64,000 bases of DNA from DAOPYU01 sp942493245 (lineage in GTDB: Bacteria > Sumerlaeota > Sumerlaeia > UBA8349), in the NCBI GenBank assembly GCA_942493245.1, contig OW818685.1:1612001-1676000 (forward strand). The letters are read 5' to 3'. The position numbers and the translations under genes are program-made. Below, in pieces: positions 50,601 through 57,803 of the stretch (position 1 is its first letter; every line of letters begins with the position of its first letter). The notes beneath the pieces were generated by a model, which saw only the letters and a list, made by a program, of their open reading frames with translations, had not been told where the DNA came from and made no database searches.

Positions 50601-53266
50601 ATGCGACGTATCGGTTTGTCAACTGGACGGGCGACGCCACGGGTACGGCTGCGTCGGCTCAGGTGACGATGGACGGCAACAAGACCGTCACGGCGAACTT
50701 CGAACTGATCCCGATCTACACGCTGACACTGGTGGCCGACCCGGCCAACGGTGGTACGGTGGCGAAGGCTCCGGATCTGGCTGGCTATGAAGTCGGCGCT
50801 CAGGTGACGCTGACGGCGACGCCGGCTGAGGGCTTCCAGTTCCGCGGTTGGGTGGACGGTTCGACGACGGTGACGTCGCCCTACACGATGCCCGCCGAGA
50901 ACAAGACCCTCACGGCGAAGTTCAAACCGCTTCTGCCCGACCAGTACACGGTGACGGTGGTTGCGGACCCGGTGGCGGGTGGCTCGGTCTCGAAGGCTCC
51001 GGATCAGGCGACCTACTCGAAGGATGCTGTGGTGACGTTGACCGCTGCGGAAAACACGGGCTACACGTTTGACGGGTGGTACGACGGCGCCACGCAGTTG
51101 ACGACCGAAAAGACCTACGCGTACACGGTGGCCGAGAACAAGGTCTTCACGGCCAAGTTCTCTGCGGTGCTCACGTACACGCTGACGCTGGTGGCCGATC
51201 CGGCCAACGGTGGCACGGTGTCGAAGGCTCCTGAGCAGGCTGGCTATGAGGCGGGCGCTCAGGTAACCTTGACGGCTACGCCGGCGGATGGCTTCCAGTT
51301 CCGCGGTTGGGTGGATGGTTCGACGACGGTGACGTCGCCCTACACGATGCCCGCCGAGAACAAGACCCTCACGGCGAAGTTCAAACCGCTTCCGGTTGGA
51401 ACCTACACGGTGAGTGTGGTGGCTGAGCCGCTTGAGGGTGGTACTGTTTCGAAGGCTCCGGAACAGGCGACCTATTCGAACGGCGCGCAGGTCACGTTGA
51501 CTGCGGCGGCGAATGCGGCTTACACGTTCGACGGCTGGTATGACGGCGCCACGCAGGTCTCGACGGACGCTTCGTATGTCTATACGGTGGCGGGCGCCAA
51601 CAAGACCTTCACGGCGAAGTTTACGGCCAAGGCTCAGTACACGCTGACGGTGATGGCTGATCCGAGCATCGGCGGCACGGTGTCGAAGACGCCCGACCAG
51701 GCCACCTACCTGGAAGGCGCGGCGGTGACGCTGACGGCGACGGCGATGACGGGTTACGAGTTCGTCGGCTGGTACGACGGCGCGACGTTGCTTTCGTCGC
51801 TGACGTCGTACGCTTACACGATGCCCGCGGCGAACAAGTCGCTGACGGCGAAGTTCGAGTTGTCGGGTCTGCCCGCTCCGGCGAACGTGACGGCCTCGGG
51901 CAACACGTTCCGCGTGCTGCTGAACTGGGATTCCGTGACGAGCGCGACGGCTTACCTGATCGAGCGGACGGCTGTGGACTCGACCCATACGCTCAGCTGG
52001 ACGGTGAGCGCGGCGGATGCGCTGGTTGGGACCGGTACGAACGCGTTTGCCGATGACACGGCCAGCCCGGCGATCCCGTATGCCTACGTGGTCACGGCTC
52101 TTGACGCCCAGGAAAACCTGGGTACGCCGAGTCTGCCGGCGACGGCGACGGTGATGGCCGAGGTGTTCGCGGCTGCGAACTACAAGGTGACGTGCAAGGG
52201 CTACACGCTGGTGCGCAGCGCGTCGAACGACCTGACGTTTGAGCCGACGATTGCCGGTTCGAACCCGGGTACGATCAAGATCGCGTTGCTGAAGAAGATG
52301 CCCTCGAACGCGGTGGACAATGCGGCCAAGGGGATCTACTACCTGACGAGCGTGACGCAGGTTCCGATGCTGCGGGTCAACGGCAGCGTCAAGACGCTGG
52401 CGTTCGACGTTCCGGTGCTGGCGCTTGTCGTGCGCGACCTGGCCAAGTCGGTTTCGGCCAAGTCGGTGACGTTCCTGACGGCGAACGAGTTCGGCTCGAT
52501 CTCGATCGCGGCGACGAAGGACTCGGGCGCGGGTCTGTACGCTCGTACGTTCATCCAGACGACGAGCGCGGGCACGACGCCGATGTCCATCAAGGTGACG
52601 GGCGCGGTGGTCGAGGAAGTCGGCTCGACAGCGACGACGGCTCAGCCGATCAAGTTGCTCAACGTGGCGTCGAAGACGTATAAGGACGCCGCGAAGGCGA
52701 CGCGGACGAGTCTGGGCGCGATCGGCTCGCTGCCGGTGGTGGTCAACGAACTGCAGGTGGGCAACACGACGTCGGCTCCGGCCGAAGCGACCCCGTGCTC
52801 GATCCAGGGTAGCGCGCTCAAGGCCATCACGGTCTCGGGCGGCCCGCTGGTGGCGGACGAGCTCGTGGGCGCGATCGACAAGGTGACGGTGGCGGGCGGC
52901 AACCTGCGCGTGGGCCTGATCCAGTCGTCGAAGGACCTGGTGCTGGTCCAGGCGACGGCGAAGAAGGGCGTGGGCGGCGCGGTTGGCACGGCCGGCTCTC
53001 CGCTGGCGCTGGTCGTCAAGGGCCAGCCGAGCTCGAAGGGCGTGGCGATCGGCAAGGTGTCCGCGCAGACAGGCGTTTCGGGCTTCTTCTACGCGGGTTA
53101 CGATGCTGCGACGGGCGCCCCGACGAAGTCGGGCGGCATCAACATCCTCCAGACGAAGTCCGGAGTGGTGGAAGGCGCTGCGTTCCTCGACCCGGCTCTG
53201 GTGTCGAAGCTGAAAATCCTGCCCAAGACGCCGGTTCAGCCGATCGTGATCAACCCCGGTTCGTAA
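44663..53266 (+). CDS. giant secreted modular protein with nine InlB-type B-repeats
   Basis: 2867 residues, ATG at 44663 with a strong GGAGGGACAGGG just upstream. Signal peptide at about 1-32 (TFLFLGLALCVGMAAQAQ). Order: DUF1349-like beta-sandwich (34-215); choice-of-anchor-D-like segment (220-335); LamG-type domain (339-574); anchor-D-like (583-700); second LamG (711-936); anchor-D-like (945-1060); second DUF1349-like (1065-1276); right-handed beta-helix (1282-1709; VYVRYADATNAIRNCVF-type rungs); nine InlB-type repeats (1713-2401), each ending in a N-K-x-x-T-A-x-F motif; fibronectin III (2402-2496); and a C-terminal domain of about 365 residues that I do not recognise, ending IVINPGS. No sortase, PEP-CTERM or T9SS sorting motif was recognised. 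Probably a surface stalk or adhesin. Confidence 0.93.
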   Translation: MNKQRGSLAFLKTLRTFLFLGLALCVGMAAQAQDWEVSNIGVTNPDENGSVVFDGTGATLVSPPSGDIWAGTDKFTFGYKAWTGDGSITARLDSTDMVYAWAKTGVMFRQSLDTNALMVDCVLTPGNGVALQDWVNGGAGSWNTGGITAPVTLRLDRQGDVFTAYFSKDDGVTWARVGTPQTIAMTNPVYVGLAGCANAGPGPYTTAFSDIQITAELEPVPFPVVTPAAGVYMGLFAPAAGTPTAKKAFTITNTSPGSTFNVSAVAATGTGYSVVTEEIKKNGVAATLPTAVGSSDVLEIPITYAPPATEGLYLGSATITADATVPTVNLWATVAQPSNCPVTDGMVFHVDSSSNAMIVENDGATPKLKRWGDLSGYGQDIRRDTVSVRPLYMADGMLNGKPAIEFDGTTGLWGPVDLTVWPRAEATVVFVAKCITAKDSFLFCFANSDFANRMGSHFPWSNNNVYWDFGNGNSGGRINGDWTTLGGDPMVDGQWMFQSSMKSSGQWVYANGTLVASDANASTFNPDSMGNFQMAYGADGTWNGDMYEMIIFNRKLTPGEMNDVGYYIQNKYALQGTYTEPSAKFTATPNVIDYGYAEPAAGKVTRDIVVKNDGSRGKDLTVSLTATLGAAYTIESVVRSSDPQPVAGNNYQTVLTVDDTLTIKVAFDPTKTAPAGTEGLVFTHNGNPAGTNETVDLFLFGRPGKPNMPPITDGLYLFAAVDNVTMARDGAPVWNWTDYSGTGHNMTLRGGSPTYIANAVNGKPVIRFSGEDAAYYRFTTCEDTRTVFLVLKEDASAAGDQLMAPVLGNCGPSSEWGGTTPDFCRGENKAIFNTNTDGSVFTGDFVHPQVKTAEVRVNGTVVNALTAPVPNSMSILSIGIKNPEWGAWADQIGRDRDNTTRAWKGDYAEVIIYNRELTAKEIQRMGVYLQNKYGIAGTFVGMEGPEMAVAPTSVDFGRVPKGVNPYTQTISVSNRGYGSPELEFSSIAVTGAANFNIESVTVNGDYVTTPAFATSLAGDSAERMEIDVSFASAAAGSFTGNLVLKSNDPTAPTLTIPLQAVVPDVWFDMTGAWNNMDIGAVGAAGSATMTPDKNNPTYFSVSGSGADIWNNADEFHFAYKQVTGDAEIVAQVDSHLFGTNTGWCKIGPMIRETLDAGSKHVFAAKCPASDDGGTNSIFTLQGRTTTGGGSFDAQDSGWGTRVPYTSHPAWLKIRRVGNLFYAEASKDGATWSKLSTNPVNVPMSATVYFGLAVGVGADGEMATAEFSNVVITSLESGDPIPTAYVKPVATGTGDGSSWANATADLAAAVGRVKSSGDGEVWMAAGVHNLTQVVELPANVAILGGFAGTETEAWMRDPKTNLTIVNQTGTNQRVFSINNVQNASLDGLVISGGNKTGTSEHGDAGGAVYVRYADATNAIRNCVFVNNSTKGWGGALSVFDGYNTFVVENCYFAGNQSGDNGGAVFSAWSGVTFLNCVFAGNLSAVDGAALGGNYHYTTADRAVDFVNCTFADNRALNNGIIYTFQNEYGPVTFTSSIVANNDFGGPLFFEGGAEVKRDTCLFFGNTTTTLEGAVTGGADVLGDPKFLGGVGGTWASVAAVAGTSTTVLTANASVFGVENSMVGKLINPNTTGTTQSLQSLIIANTANSVTIIGNVADAAAGMTFQVFDYALQTGSAAIDAGVLTDAVTDIRGVVRPDGTAFDIGAYEFAAAVPDYYGLTINEVGLGNVVVAPLAETYVAGTTVTLTAHPDAGQRLQAWSGDVPAGHENDNPLVITLDANKTITATFELMPTQTYTLTANVNPAEGGSVVLNPATGPYNQGTVVTATATPAAGYRLVNWTGDASGTAAAVQVTMNANKTITANFELIPTYTLTTNVAPVDFGTVTKVPDLPNYADGTQVQLTANPAAGKRFVNWTGDASGTNPVVTVTMNANKTVTANFEDIPAQFTLTVIINPVGAGTVVLDPTGGVYDAGTVVTLTETPNATYRFVNWTGDATGTAASAQVTMDGNKTVTANFELIPIYTLTLVADPANGGTVAKAPDLAGYEVGAQVTLTATPAEGFQFRGWVDGSTTVTSPYTMPAENKTLTAKFKPLLPDQYTVTVVADPVAGGSVSKAPDQATYSKDAVVTLTAAENTGYTFDGWYDGATQLTTEKTYAYTVAENKVFTAKFSAVLTYTLTLVADPANGGTVSKAPEQAGYEAGAQVTLTATPADGFQFRGWVDGSTTVTSPYTMPAENKTLTAKFKPLPVGTYTVSVVAEPLEGGTVSKAPEQATYSNGAQVTLTAAANAAYTFDGWYDGATQVSTDASYVYTVAGANKTFTAKFTAKAQYTLTVMADPSIGGTVSKTPDQATYLEGAAVTLTATAMTGYEFVGWYDGATLLSSLTSYAYTMPAANKSLTAKFELSGLPAPANVTASGNTFRVLLNWDSVTSATAYLIERTAVDSTHTLSWTVSAADALVGTGTNAFADDTASPAIPYAYVVTALDAQENLGTPSLPATATVMAEVFAAANYKVTCKGYTLVRSASNDLTFEPTIAGSNPGTIKIALLKKMPSNAVDNAAKGIYYLTSVTQVPMLRVNGSVKTLAFDVPVLALVVRDLAKSVSAKSVTFLTANEFGSISIAATKDSGAGLYARTFIQTTSAGTTPMSIKVTGAVVEEVGSTATTAQPIKLLNVASKTYKDAAKATRTSLGAIGSLPVVVNELQVGNTTSAPAEATPCSIQGSALKAITVSGGPLVADELVGAIDKVTVAGGNLRVGLIQSSKDLVLVQATAKKGVGGAVGTAGSPLALVVKGQPSSKGVAIGKVSAQTGVSGFFYAGYDAATGAPTKSGGINILQTKSGVVEGAAFLDPALVSKLKILPKTPVQPIVINPGS
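50715..51630 (+). repeat. recent tandem duplication of a two-repeat InlB unit
   Basis: InlB repeats 5-6 (from about 50715) and 7-8 (from about 51173) form two units of about 458 bp. Over 100 bp around FQFRGWVDGSTTVTSPYTMP are almost identical at the DNA level, differing at a single base in the compared stretch, while the other repeats are much more divergent. Confidence 0.85.
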
Positions 53267-53289
53267 GAAACGGGGACAGGCCCTGAAAT

Positions 53290-53318
53290 TTCGGCGGGAG
53301 GCGAACCCTCCCGCCGAA
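53290..53318 (+). terminator. perfect hairpin just after the giant gene
   Basis: TTCGGCGGGAG (53290-53300) pairs with CTCCCGCCGAA (53308-53318) across a 7-nt loop, 24 nt after the stop codon. No T-tract follows, so it may act as an mRNA-stabilising hairpin ahead of the true terminator. Confidence 0.6.
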
Positions 53319-53363
53319 AGGGCGGGCCTGAGGTCAGGATCAAACGACAGGCGGCAAAAAGAT

Positions 53364-53407
53364 TCGGGGGAGAAGCCTCACAAGGGCTTCTCCCCCGAGT
53401 TGTTTTT
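53364..53407 (+). terminator. rho-independent terminator of the giant gene
   Basis: A 14-bp perfect stem (TCGGGGGAGAAGCC at 53364-53377 with GGCTTCTCCCCCGA at 53385-53398) with a 7-nt loop is followed by GTTGTTTTTA. Strong intrinsic terminator about 100 nt after the stop. Confidence 0.92.
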
Positions 53408-53582
53408 AGAAAGACGGTTTCGATAAAAACTGCGGTTGAGGATGGGAAACGAGTCCTTTGTTCTGTCCTTTGTTCTTGCGTGATGAGACAAAAAAGGGTT
53501 TGACCCGGTCACCTTTTGGGGGAGATTTTCTGACTGCGCCAATCGGGAGGTTGGCGTTCACGGGAACAGATTTCTCCCCATA

Positions 53583-53660
53583 AAAAAGGCCTTTCTGGGA
53601 GGGCGGGCGTCTCACCCGCCTGAAAGAAAAACCGGATGATATGCGTTCAACTGCGGTTTT
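53583..53660 (+). repeat. dispersed repeat with GGCGGGCG core, copy B
   Basis: Second copy of the repeat at 44059-44135, same orientation, with scattered substitutions that weaken the central palindrome (TCTCACCCG in place of TCCCGCCCG). Located between the giant gene's terminator and the minus-strand glycosyltransferase gene. Confidence 0.88.
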
Positions 53661-53724
53661 CAGGATAAACCGGGATGGCTGGATGTTTCCGCCCGTCTGC
53701 TGGAAAGGCAGAAACGAATGAGGA

Positions 53725-54672
53725 TCAAGAGTTGTGGTTGGGTGGATCTGGGAGCGGATTCTGATGCCTGCGGCGCCATTTCGTTCGCAGAGCCTGGATG
53801 AACGAAGTGGGCAGGAGGGTGCTCACAAGGAGCGCAAGGATCCGGATGGAAAAACGCTGACGCAGGGAACGCATGAAGCATTTGCGCGCTTGCGATGGGT
53901 TATGGCGCAGCAACGCGATGAGGCCCCAGTGCCAGAAGGCATCGGCGTAAATGGTGGCGCGATGGGGTTCGTAGCGGTTGGGGTTACGGACAAAGGCCTG
54001 TTTGAGGATCGAAAAGTAGGCCTCCTCGACCTCGTTGTTTCCCAGAGTCTTGGAAAGGCTGGTGGCGCGCACATGGACAACCACGAGGGGTTCCGGGACT
54101 TCGAAAACGGGGGTGTGTTCTTCGATGCGAATCCAGAGATCCTGATCTTCGCGTGAGGGAAGGGTCGGGTTGAAAAGTCCGGTTTTCTCCAGAATGTTAC
54201 GCCGAACGGTCGTGGCCGGGGTACACTGGTAGTATGAGGGCCAGATCAGACGGGGGTAGATTCGGATTCGGTCGAAGGCTTGTCCGCGGATATCTTCGTG
54301 GCCGTCAGGGAATCTCCGAATCGAGTGGCAGAAGGTCAATCCGATGTTGGAATGATCCAGCATCGGTTGGAGGCATTTCTGAAGCCGCCCGGGAAGCCAT
54401 TCATCGTCGGAGTCGAGAAAGGCGATGAACTCTCCTTGGCTTTGCTTGATCCCGGTGTTGCGGGCGGTGGCGGCTCCGGCATTTGCCTGATTGAACACTC
54501 GGATCTTGGAGCCAAACGAGGCAAGTACCTGTTGCGTGTTGTCGGTCGAGCCATCGTTGACGACGATGATTTCTTTATTGGGATAATTCTGATCCAAGGC
54601 CGATTGAATGGCCCGGGTGATGAAGGCTTCACTGTTGTAGGCCGGGATGATGACCGAGACCAGAGGTTGCAT
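53725..54672 (-). CDS. family 2 glycosyltransferase
   Basis: A 315-residue inverting GT-A glycosyltransferase that moves a sugar from a nucleotide donor to a surface glycan. Seen: the N-terminal VSVIIPAYNSEAFITRAIQS, IIVVNDGSTDNTQQVL, NAGAATARNTGIKQSQGEFI and the metal-binding FLDSDDEWLPG. A C-terminal tail with a basic cluster (FIQALRTKWRRRHQN) may contact membrane. It starts directly after the stop of the upstream glycosyltransferase gene, with GGGGGAA as the Shine-Dalgarno sequence. It is the last gene of the nonulosonate cluster, so attachment of that sugar or of its acceptor glycan is the likely job. Donor unknown. Confidence 0.92.
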   Translation of the reverse strand: MQPLVSVIIPAYNSEAFITRAIQSALDQNYPNKEIIVVNDGSTDNTQQVLASFGSKIRVFNQANAGAATARNTGIKQSQGEFIAFLDSDDEWLPGRLQKCLQPMLDHSNIGLTFCHSIRRFPDGHEDIRGQAFDRIRIYPRLIWPSYYQCTPATTVRRNILEKTGLFNPTLPSREDQDLWIRIEEHTPVFEVPEPLVVVHVRATSLSKTLGNNEVEEAYFSILKQAFVRNPNRYEPHRATIYADAFWHWGLIALLRHNPSQARKCFMRSLRQRFSIRILALLVSTLLPTSFIQALRTKWRRRHQNPLPDPPNHNS

Positions 54673-55566
54673 TCAGAACGGTTCCCCCATCGTTCGTGGT
54701 TCGAGATTGGCAAGGGGGGTGTAACGGGGCATTTTCCGGATGCGCGCGGCGCGGGACTCCTGCCCTCCCGGGTCGGCGTGGATTTCGGAATAGTCCCGCA
54801 CGTCGTACACATAAACGGGTCGGTAGATGTGCCGGGCATGACGGCCCGAAAGTTCGAACAGGCACCAGTAGAACGCCATGTCGTCCGCGTTGGCCCAGTA
54901 TTGGCCGGTCTCCGGGTCAATCAGGCTTTCTTCGCGCACATGGGGGAGAAGCGCATCGCGGAAGGAGTGAAGACTGCCTCCGTACCAGCGGTCGTCTCGG
55001 AATGCGTTTTGTTCGATTGTTTTTTGGGGATAAGGCCGCGCGAGCGTTCGCCAGGTCCCGTTCGGATAGATGTTGGTGTTGTAGGTCATCCAGACGTCCG
55101 GATCGTCGTACACTTTATTGAGAAAGGCGAGAACGCCCGGGTCGGGAAACCAGTCGTCGCCGTTCAGTTCGGCAATGATGGAGCCGATGGGTGCGAGTTG
55201 GAAGCCCTTGAGGGTATTGGCGCACCCACCCTGGCGTTGGGTGTTGTGGATGTACTCGACGGAATGACCCGGGTGGGTTTCGAGCCAGTTCTGGATGAGT
55301 GTGTGGGTGTTGTCCGTCGAGGCGTCGTCAATGAAGATGTGGCGCATCAATTGCCGGTCGCAGGTTTGGGTAAAAACAGAGTCCAGGCACCGGATTGCGC
55401 CTTCCCCCGCGTTTCGTTCACAGGAGACGATGCAGAAGAACTGCTTGTTTCGGGGAGTGACGCGGGCGTAATGTCGGGCTTCTCGCAACCGATGAAAGCG
55501 GGCCTGGAGGGTCAGAACCTGGGTCTTCCATTGGAGGGGGATCAGTTTTTTAAGCGCGGACAACAC
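54673..55566 (-). CDS. family 2-like glycosyltransferase
   Basis: A 297-residue GT-A protein. The GTG start at 55566 is preceded by GGAG at a spacing of 9 nt. After a basic N-terminal helix, FFCIVSCERNAGEGAIRCL opens the fold, followed by IFIDDASTDNTHTLIQNWL, GGCANTLKGFQLAPIGSII and the acidic metal-site motif AELNGDDWFPDPG. Later motifs include YNTNIYPNGTWR and DDMAFYWCLFELSG. It is more divergent than the neighbouring enzyme. The next gene starts immediately after its stop, and the LegC-type aminotransferase ends 61 nt upstream. It acts in the surface-glycan pathway; donor and acceptor are unknown. Confidence 0.88.
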   Translation of the reverse strand: MLSALKKLIPLQWKTQVLTLQARFHRLREARHYARVTPRNKQFFCIVSCERNAGEGAIRCLDSVFTQTCDRQLMRHIFIDDASTDNTHTLIQNWLETHPGHSVEYIHNTQRQGGCANTLKGFQLAPIGSIIAELNGDDWFPDPGVLAFLNKVYDDPDVWMTYNTNIYPNGTWRTLARPYPQKTIEQNAFRDDRWYGGSLHSFRDALLPHVREESLIDPETGQYWANADDMAFYWCLFELSGRHARHIYRPVYVYDVRDYSEIHADPGGQESRAARIRKMPRYTPLANLEPRTMGEPF

Positions 55567-55627
55567 GTTTCTGTCTCCAAGGGTGCTCGGGTTTTATTTC
55601 CCGGCAACTCTTCTTTCTGGAAATGAT

Positions 55628-56833
55628 TCATGCCTGTTTCGGGGAAGCACCCAGTTGTTGGACCTGGCAAACGACTGTTTGTAATTGTTCGTCGGTGAGG
55701 CCGACGGAACAGGGGAGACTGAGGCCCTGCCGCACGAGCCGGTCGGCGGTGGCGCAGGTCCGGGTCTGGCTTTGGGCGTGCGCTTCGGACTGGTGCATGG
55801 GTTGCCAGAGTGGCCGCGTCTGGATTTTCGCTTCGGCCAGCGCGCGCAGAAGGGAGCGGCTGTCGCGGCCATAGAGCGCCTCGTCCACCAGAATGGTGTA
55901 GAGCCAGAAGGAACTGGTGGCCCACGGGGCCTCGGGCATGGGGGTGATGCCGGGGAGATCCTGAAGCGCGGCATTGTAACGATGGGCAATCCGGCGTTTG
56001 GTGGCGATGTAGTCGGCCACCTGTTCGAGTTGGGCACACCCCATGGCGGCCTGCATGTTGGTGAGGCGATAGTTGTATCCGATTTCCCGGTGCCGGTACT
56101 CGAGCGGGTCGTCTTTGGCCTGTGTGGTCAGGTAGCGGGCTTTTTCGGCCCATTCGGGGTTGTCGGTGACCAGCATACCGCCCCCGCCCGTTGTGATGAG
56201 TTTGTTGCCGTTGAAACTGAAACAGGCCACACTGCCCAGACTGCCGGTCATGCGACCTTTGTAGAGGGTTCCGAGGCTTTCGGTGGCGTCCTCAATGACG
56301 GCGAGATTGAACCGGGCCGCGATTTCAAGAATGGGATCGAGGTCCACCGGATGGCCCAGAATGTGAACAGGGATAATGGCCCGGACCCGCCGTCCGGTGG
56401 TACGGTTACGAAGCGTGGCGCCGTCCCATTCGCAGTCCTGTTCGAGGAATTCGACGACTTTTTCCGGGTCCATCTGCCAGTAGGTGGGTTCGGCGTCCAC
56501 AAAAACGGGCCAGGCGCCCGCGTAACGGATCGCATTGACCGGCGCGATGAATGTGAGGGTGGAAACGAGCACTTCGTCGTCGGGTTTGATCCCGGCGACC
56601 AGAAGCGCGATGTGGAGAGCGGCAGTTCCGTTGACGGTCGCGACGGCGTGGTGAACTCCAACGAGTTCCGCCATCTGTTGTTCGAATCGGGACACATAAG
56701 TGCCGACGGATGAGACCCACCCGCTGTCGAGGCAGTCCTTGACGTATTTCCACTCATTCCCTCGGATTTCGGGGACACAAAGCGGAATCGAGCCGTTTTC
56801 AGCGGGCGCGCCGGGTTCATACGGTATAGACAT
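55628..56833 (-). CDS. legC: LegC-type nucleotide-sugar aminotransferase (DegT family)
   Basis: A 401-residue PLP enzyme of the DegT/DnrJ family that aminates the 4-keto-6-deoxy sugar made by LegB. Motifs: ATVNGTAALHIALLVAGI, VFVDAEPTYWQMDPEKV, VIEDATESLGTLYKGR, the PLP-lysine SFNGNKLITTGGGGM, and NYRLTNMQAAMGCAQLEQV. The start at 56833 overlaps the end of legB by 17 nt and has GAGAGG upstream; an extension to 56905 would overlap more and is less likely. The dehydratase-aminotransferase pairing is typical of legionaminic or bacillosamine-type routes. The symbol rests on context plus family resemblance. Confidence 0.85.
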   Translation of the reverse strand: MSIPYEPGAPAENGSIPLCVPEIRGNEWKYVKDCLDSGWVSSVGTYVSRFEQQMAELVGVHHAVATVNGTAALHIALLVAGIKPDDEVLVSTLTFIAPVNAIRYAGAWPVFVDAEPTYWQMDPEKVVEFLEQDCEWDGATLRNRTTGRRVRAIIPVHILGHPVDLDPILEIAARFNLAVIEDATESLGTLYKGRMTGSLGSVACFSFNGNKLITTGGGGMLVTDNPEWAEKARYLTTQAKDDPLEYRHREIGYNYRLTNMQAAMGCAQLEQVADYIATKRRIAHRYNAALQDLPGITPMPEAPWATSSFWLYTILVDEALYGRDSRSLLRALAEAKIQTRPLWQPMHQSEAHAQSQTRTCATADRLVRQGLSLPCSVGLTDEQLQTVVCQVQQLGASPKQA

Positions 56834-57803
56834 GGGGACGGTACCTCTCCAGATTGTCTCGCATCCAGGCGATGGTGCGCTCGAGGCCTTCTTCCAGGGT
56901 GACACGGGGTTCCCAGCCCAGGCACTGGCGCGCCCGGGTGTTGTCGGCCAGGAGGCGGTTCACTTCACTCTGCTCGGGGCGGATGCGTTGTTCGTCGCAC
57001 TGGATTTGGGCCTGACTGCCGGTGAGTTGGATGATCAGTTGCGCCAGATCGCCGACCGAGATTTCACGCCCGGAACCGAGGTTGAATGTCTTGCCCAGCG
57101 CTTCGGGCGCTATGGCGGCGGCCAGGAATCCATCCACCGTGTTGCTGACGAAGTTCATGTCGCGCAGGGGAGAAAGGCTGCCCAGGCGGATGGTTTCAAC
57201 ACCGGCGAGGCACTGGCTGATGATCGTGGGAATGACTGCGCGAGCCGACTGACGGGGACCGAAGGTGTTGAAGGGGCGGACTGTGACGACCGGAACCTCG
57301 AACGAACGATAGAATGCCTCGGCCATCTTATCTGCGCCGATCTTACTGGCGGAGTAGGGCGACTGGCCCTGAAGGGGGTGGTCTTCGTCAATCGGAACGC
57401 GAAGGGCAGTGCCATACACTTCGCTGGTCGAAGTATGCAGGACCCGAGTGACCCCGAGATCGCGGGCGGTCTGGAGGATGTTGAGGGTTCCTTCAACATT
57501 GGTCCGGATGTAAGACTGCGGAGCGCTATACGAATAGGGGATCGCAATGAGAGCGGCCAGATGAAAGACATACTCGGCGCCCTGCATGGCCTGGCGCACA
57601 CTGTCGCGGTCGCAGATGTCTCCGGCCAGAACGTCGAGGGTCTTCTTGCAAGGAGAAGAGTCGAGCCAGCCCCAACTGCCCAGAGCGTTGTAGTGGACCA
57701 GCGCGCGGACGGTGGCGCCTTCCTCGGCCAGACGTTCGGTGAGGTGGCTGGCGATGAAACCGCCGGCGCCGGTCACGAGGACTTTCTTACCGGACCAGTT
57801 CAA
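56817..57803 (-). CDS. legB: LegB-type NAD-dependent nucleotide-sugar 4,6-dehydratase
   Basis: A 328-residue short-chain-dehydrogenase-fold enzyme. Seen: the NAD-binding VLVTGAGGFIASHLTERL, HLAALIAIPYSYSAPQSY, the Ser/Thr triad stretch HTSTSEVYG, the catalytic Tyr-x-x-x-Lys in PYSASKIGADKMAE, and RPFNTFGPRQSARAVIP. It removes water from a UDP- or GDP-GlcNAc-type substrate to give the 4-keto-6-deoxy sugar for LegC. Its start overlaps the nucleotidyltransferase stop by 4 nt (57800-57803). Placement in this cluster, with LegC directly downstream, supports the LegB assignment over other extended-SDR functions. Confidence 0.88.
   Translation of the reverse strand: MNWSGKKVLVTGAGGFIASHLTERLAEEGATVRALVHYNALGSWGWLDSSPCKKTLDVLAGDICDRDSVRQAMQGAEYVFHLAALIAIPYSYSAPQSYIRTNVEGTLNILQTARDLGVTRVLHTSTSEVYGTALRVPIDEDHPLQGQSPYSASKIGADKMAEAFYRSFEVPVVTVRPFNTFGPRQSARAVIPTIISQCLAGVETIRLGSLSPLRDMNFVSNTVDGFLAAAIAPEALGKTFNLGSGREISVGDLAQLIIQLTGSQAQIQCDEQRIRPEQSEVNRLLADNTRARQCLGWEPRVTLEEGLERTIAWMRDNLERYRPHVYTV

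Noticed and set aside
49127..51988. A 953-codon open frame antisense to the InlB repeats
   Set aside because: It is a shadow of strongly biased codon usage in the real plus-strand gene: Arg/His-rich low-complexity translation, no ribosome binding site and no family features.
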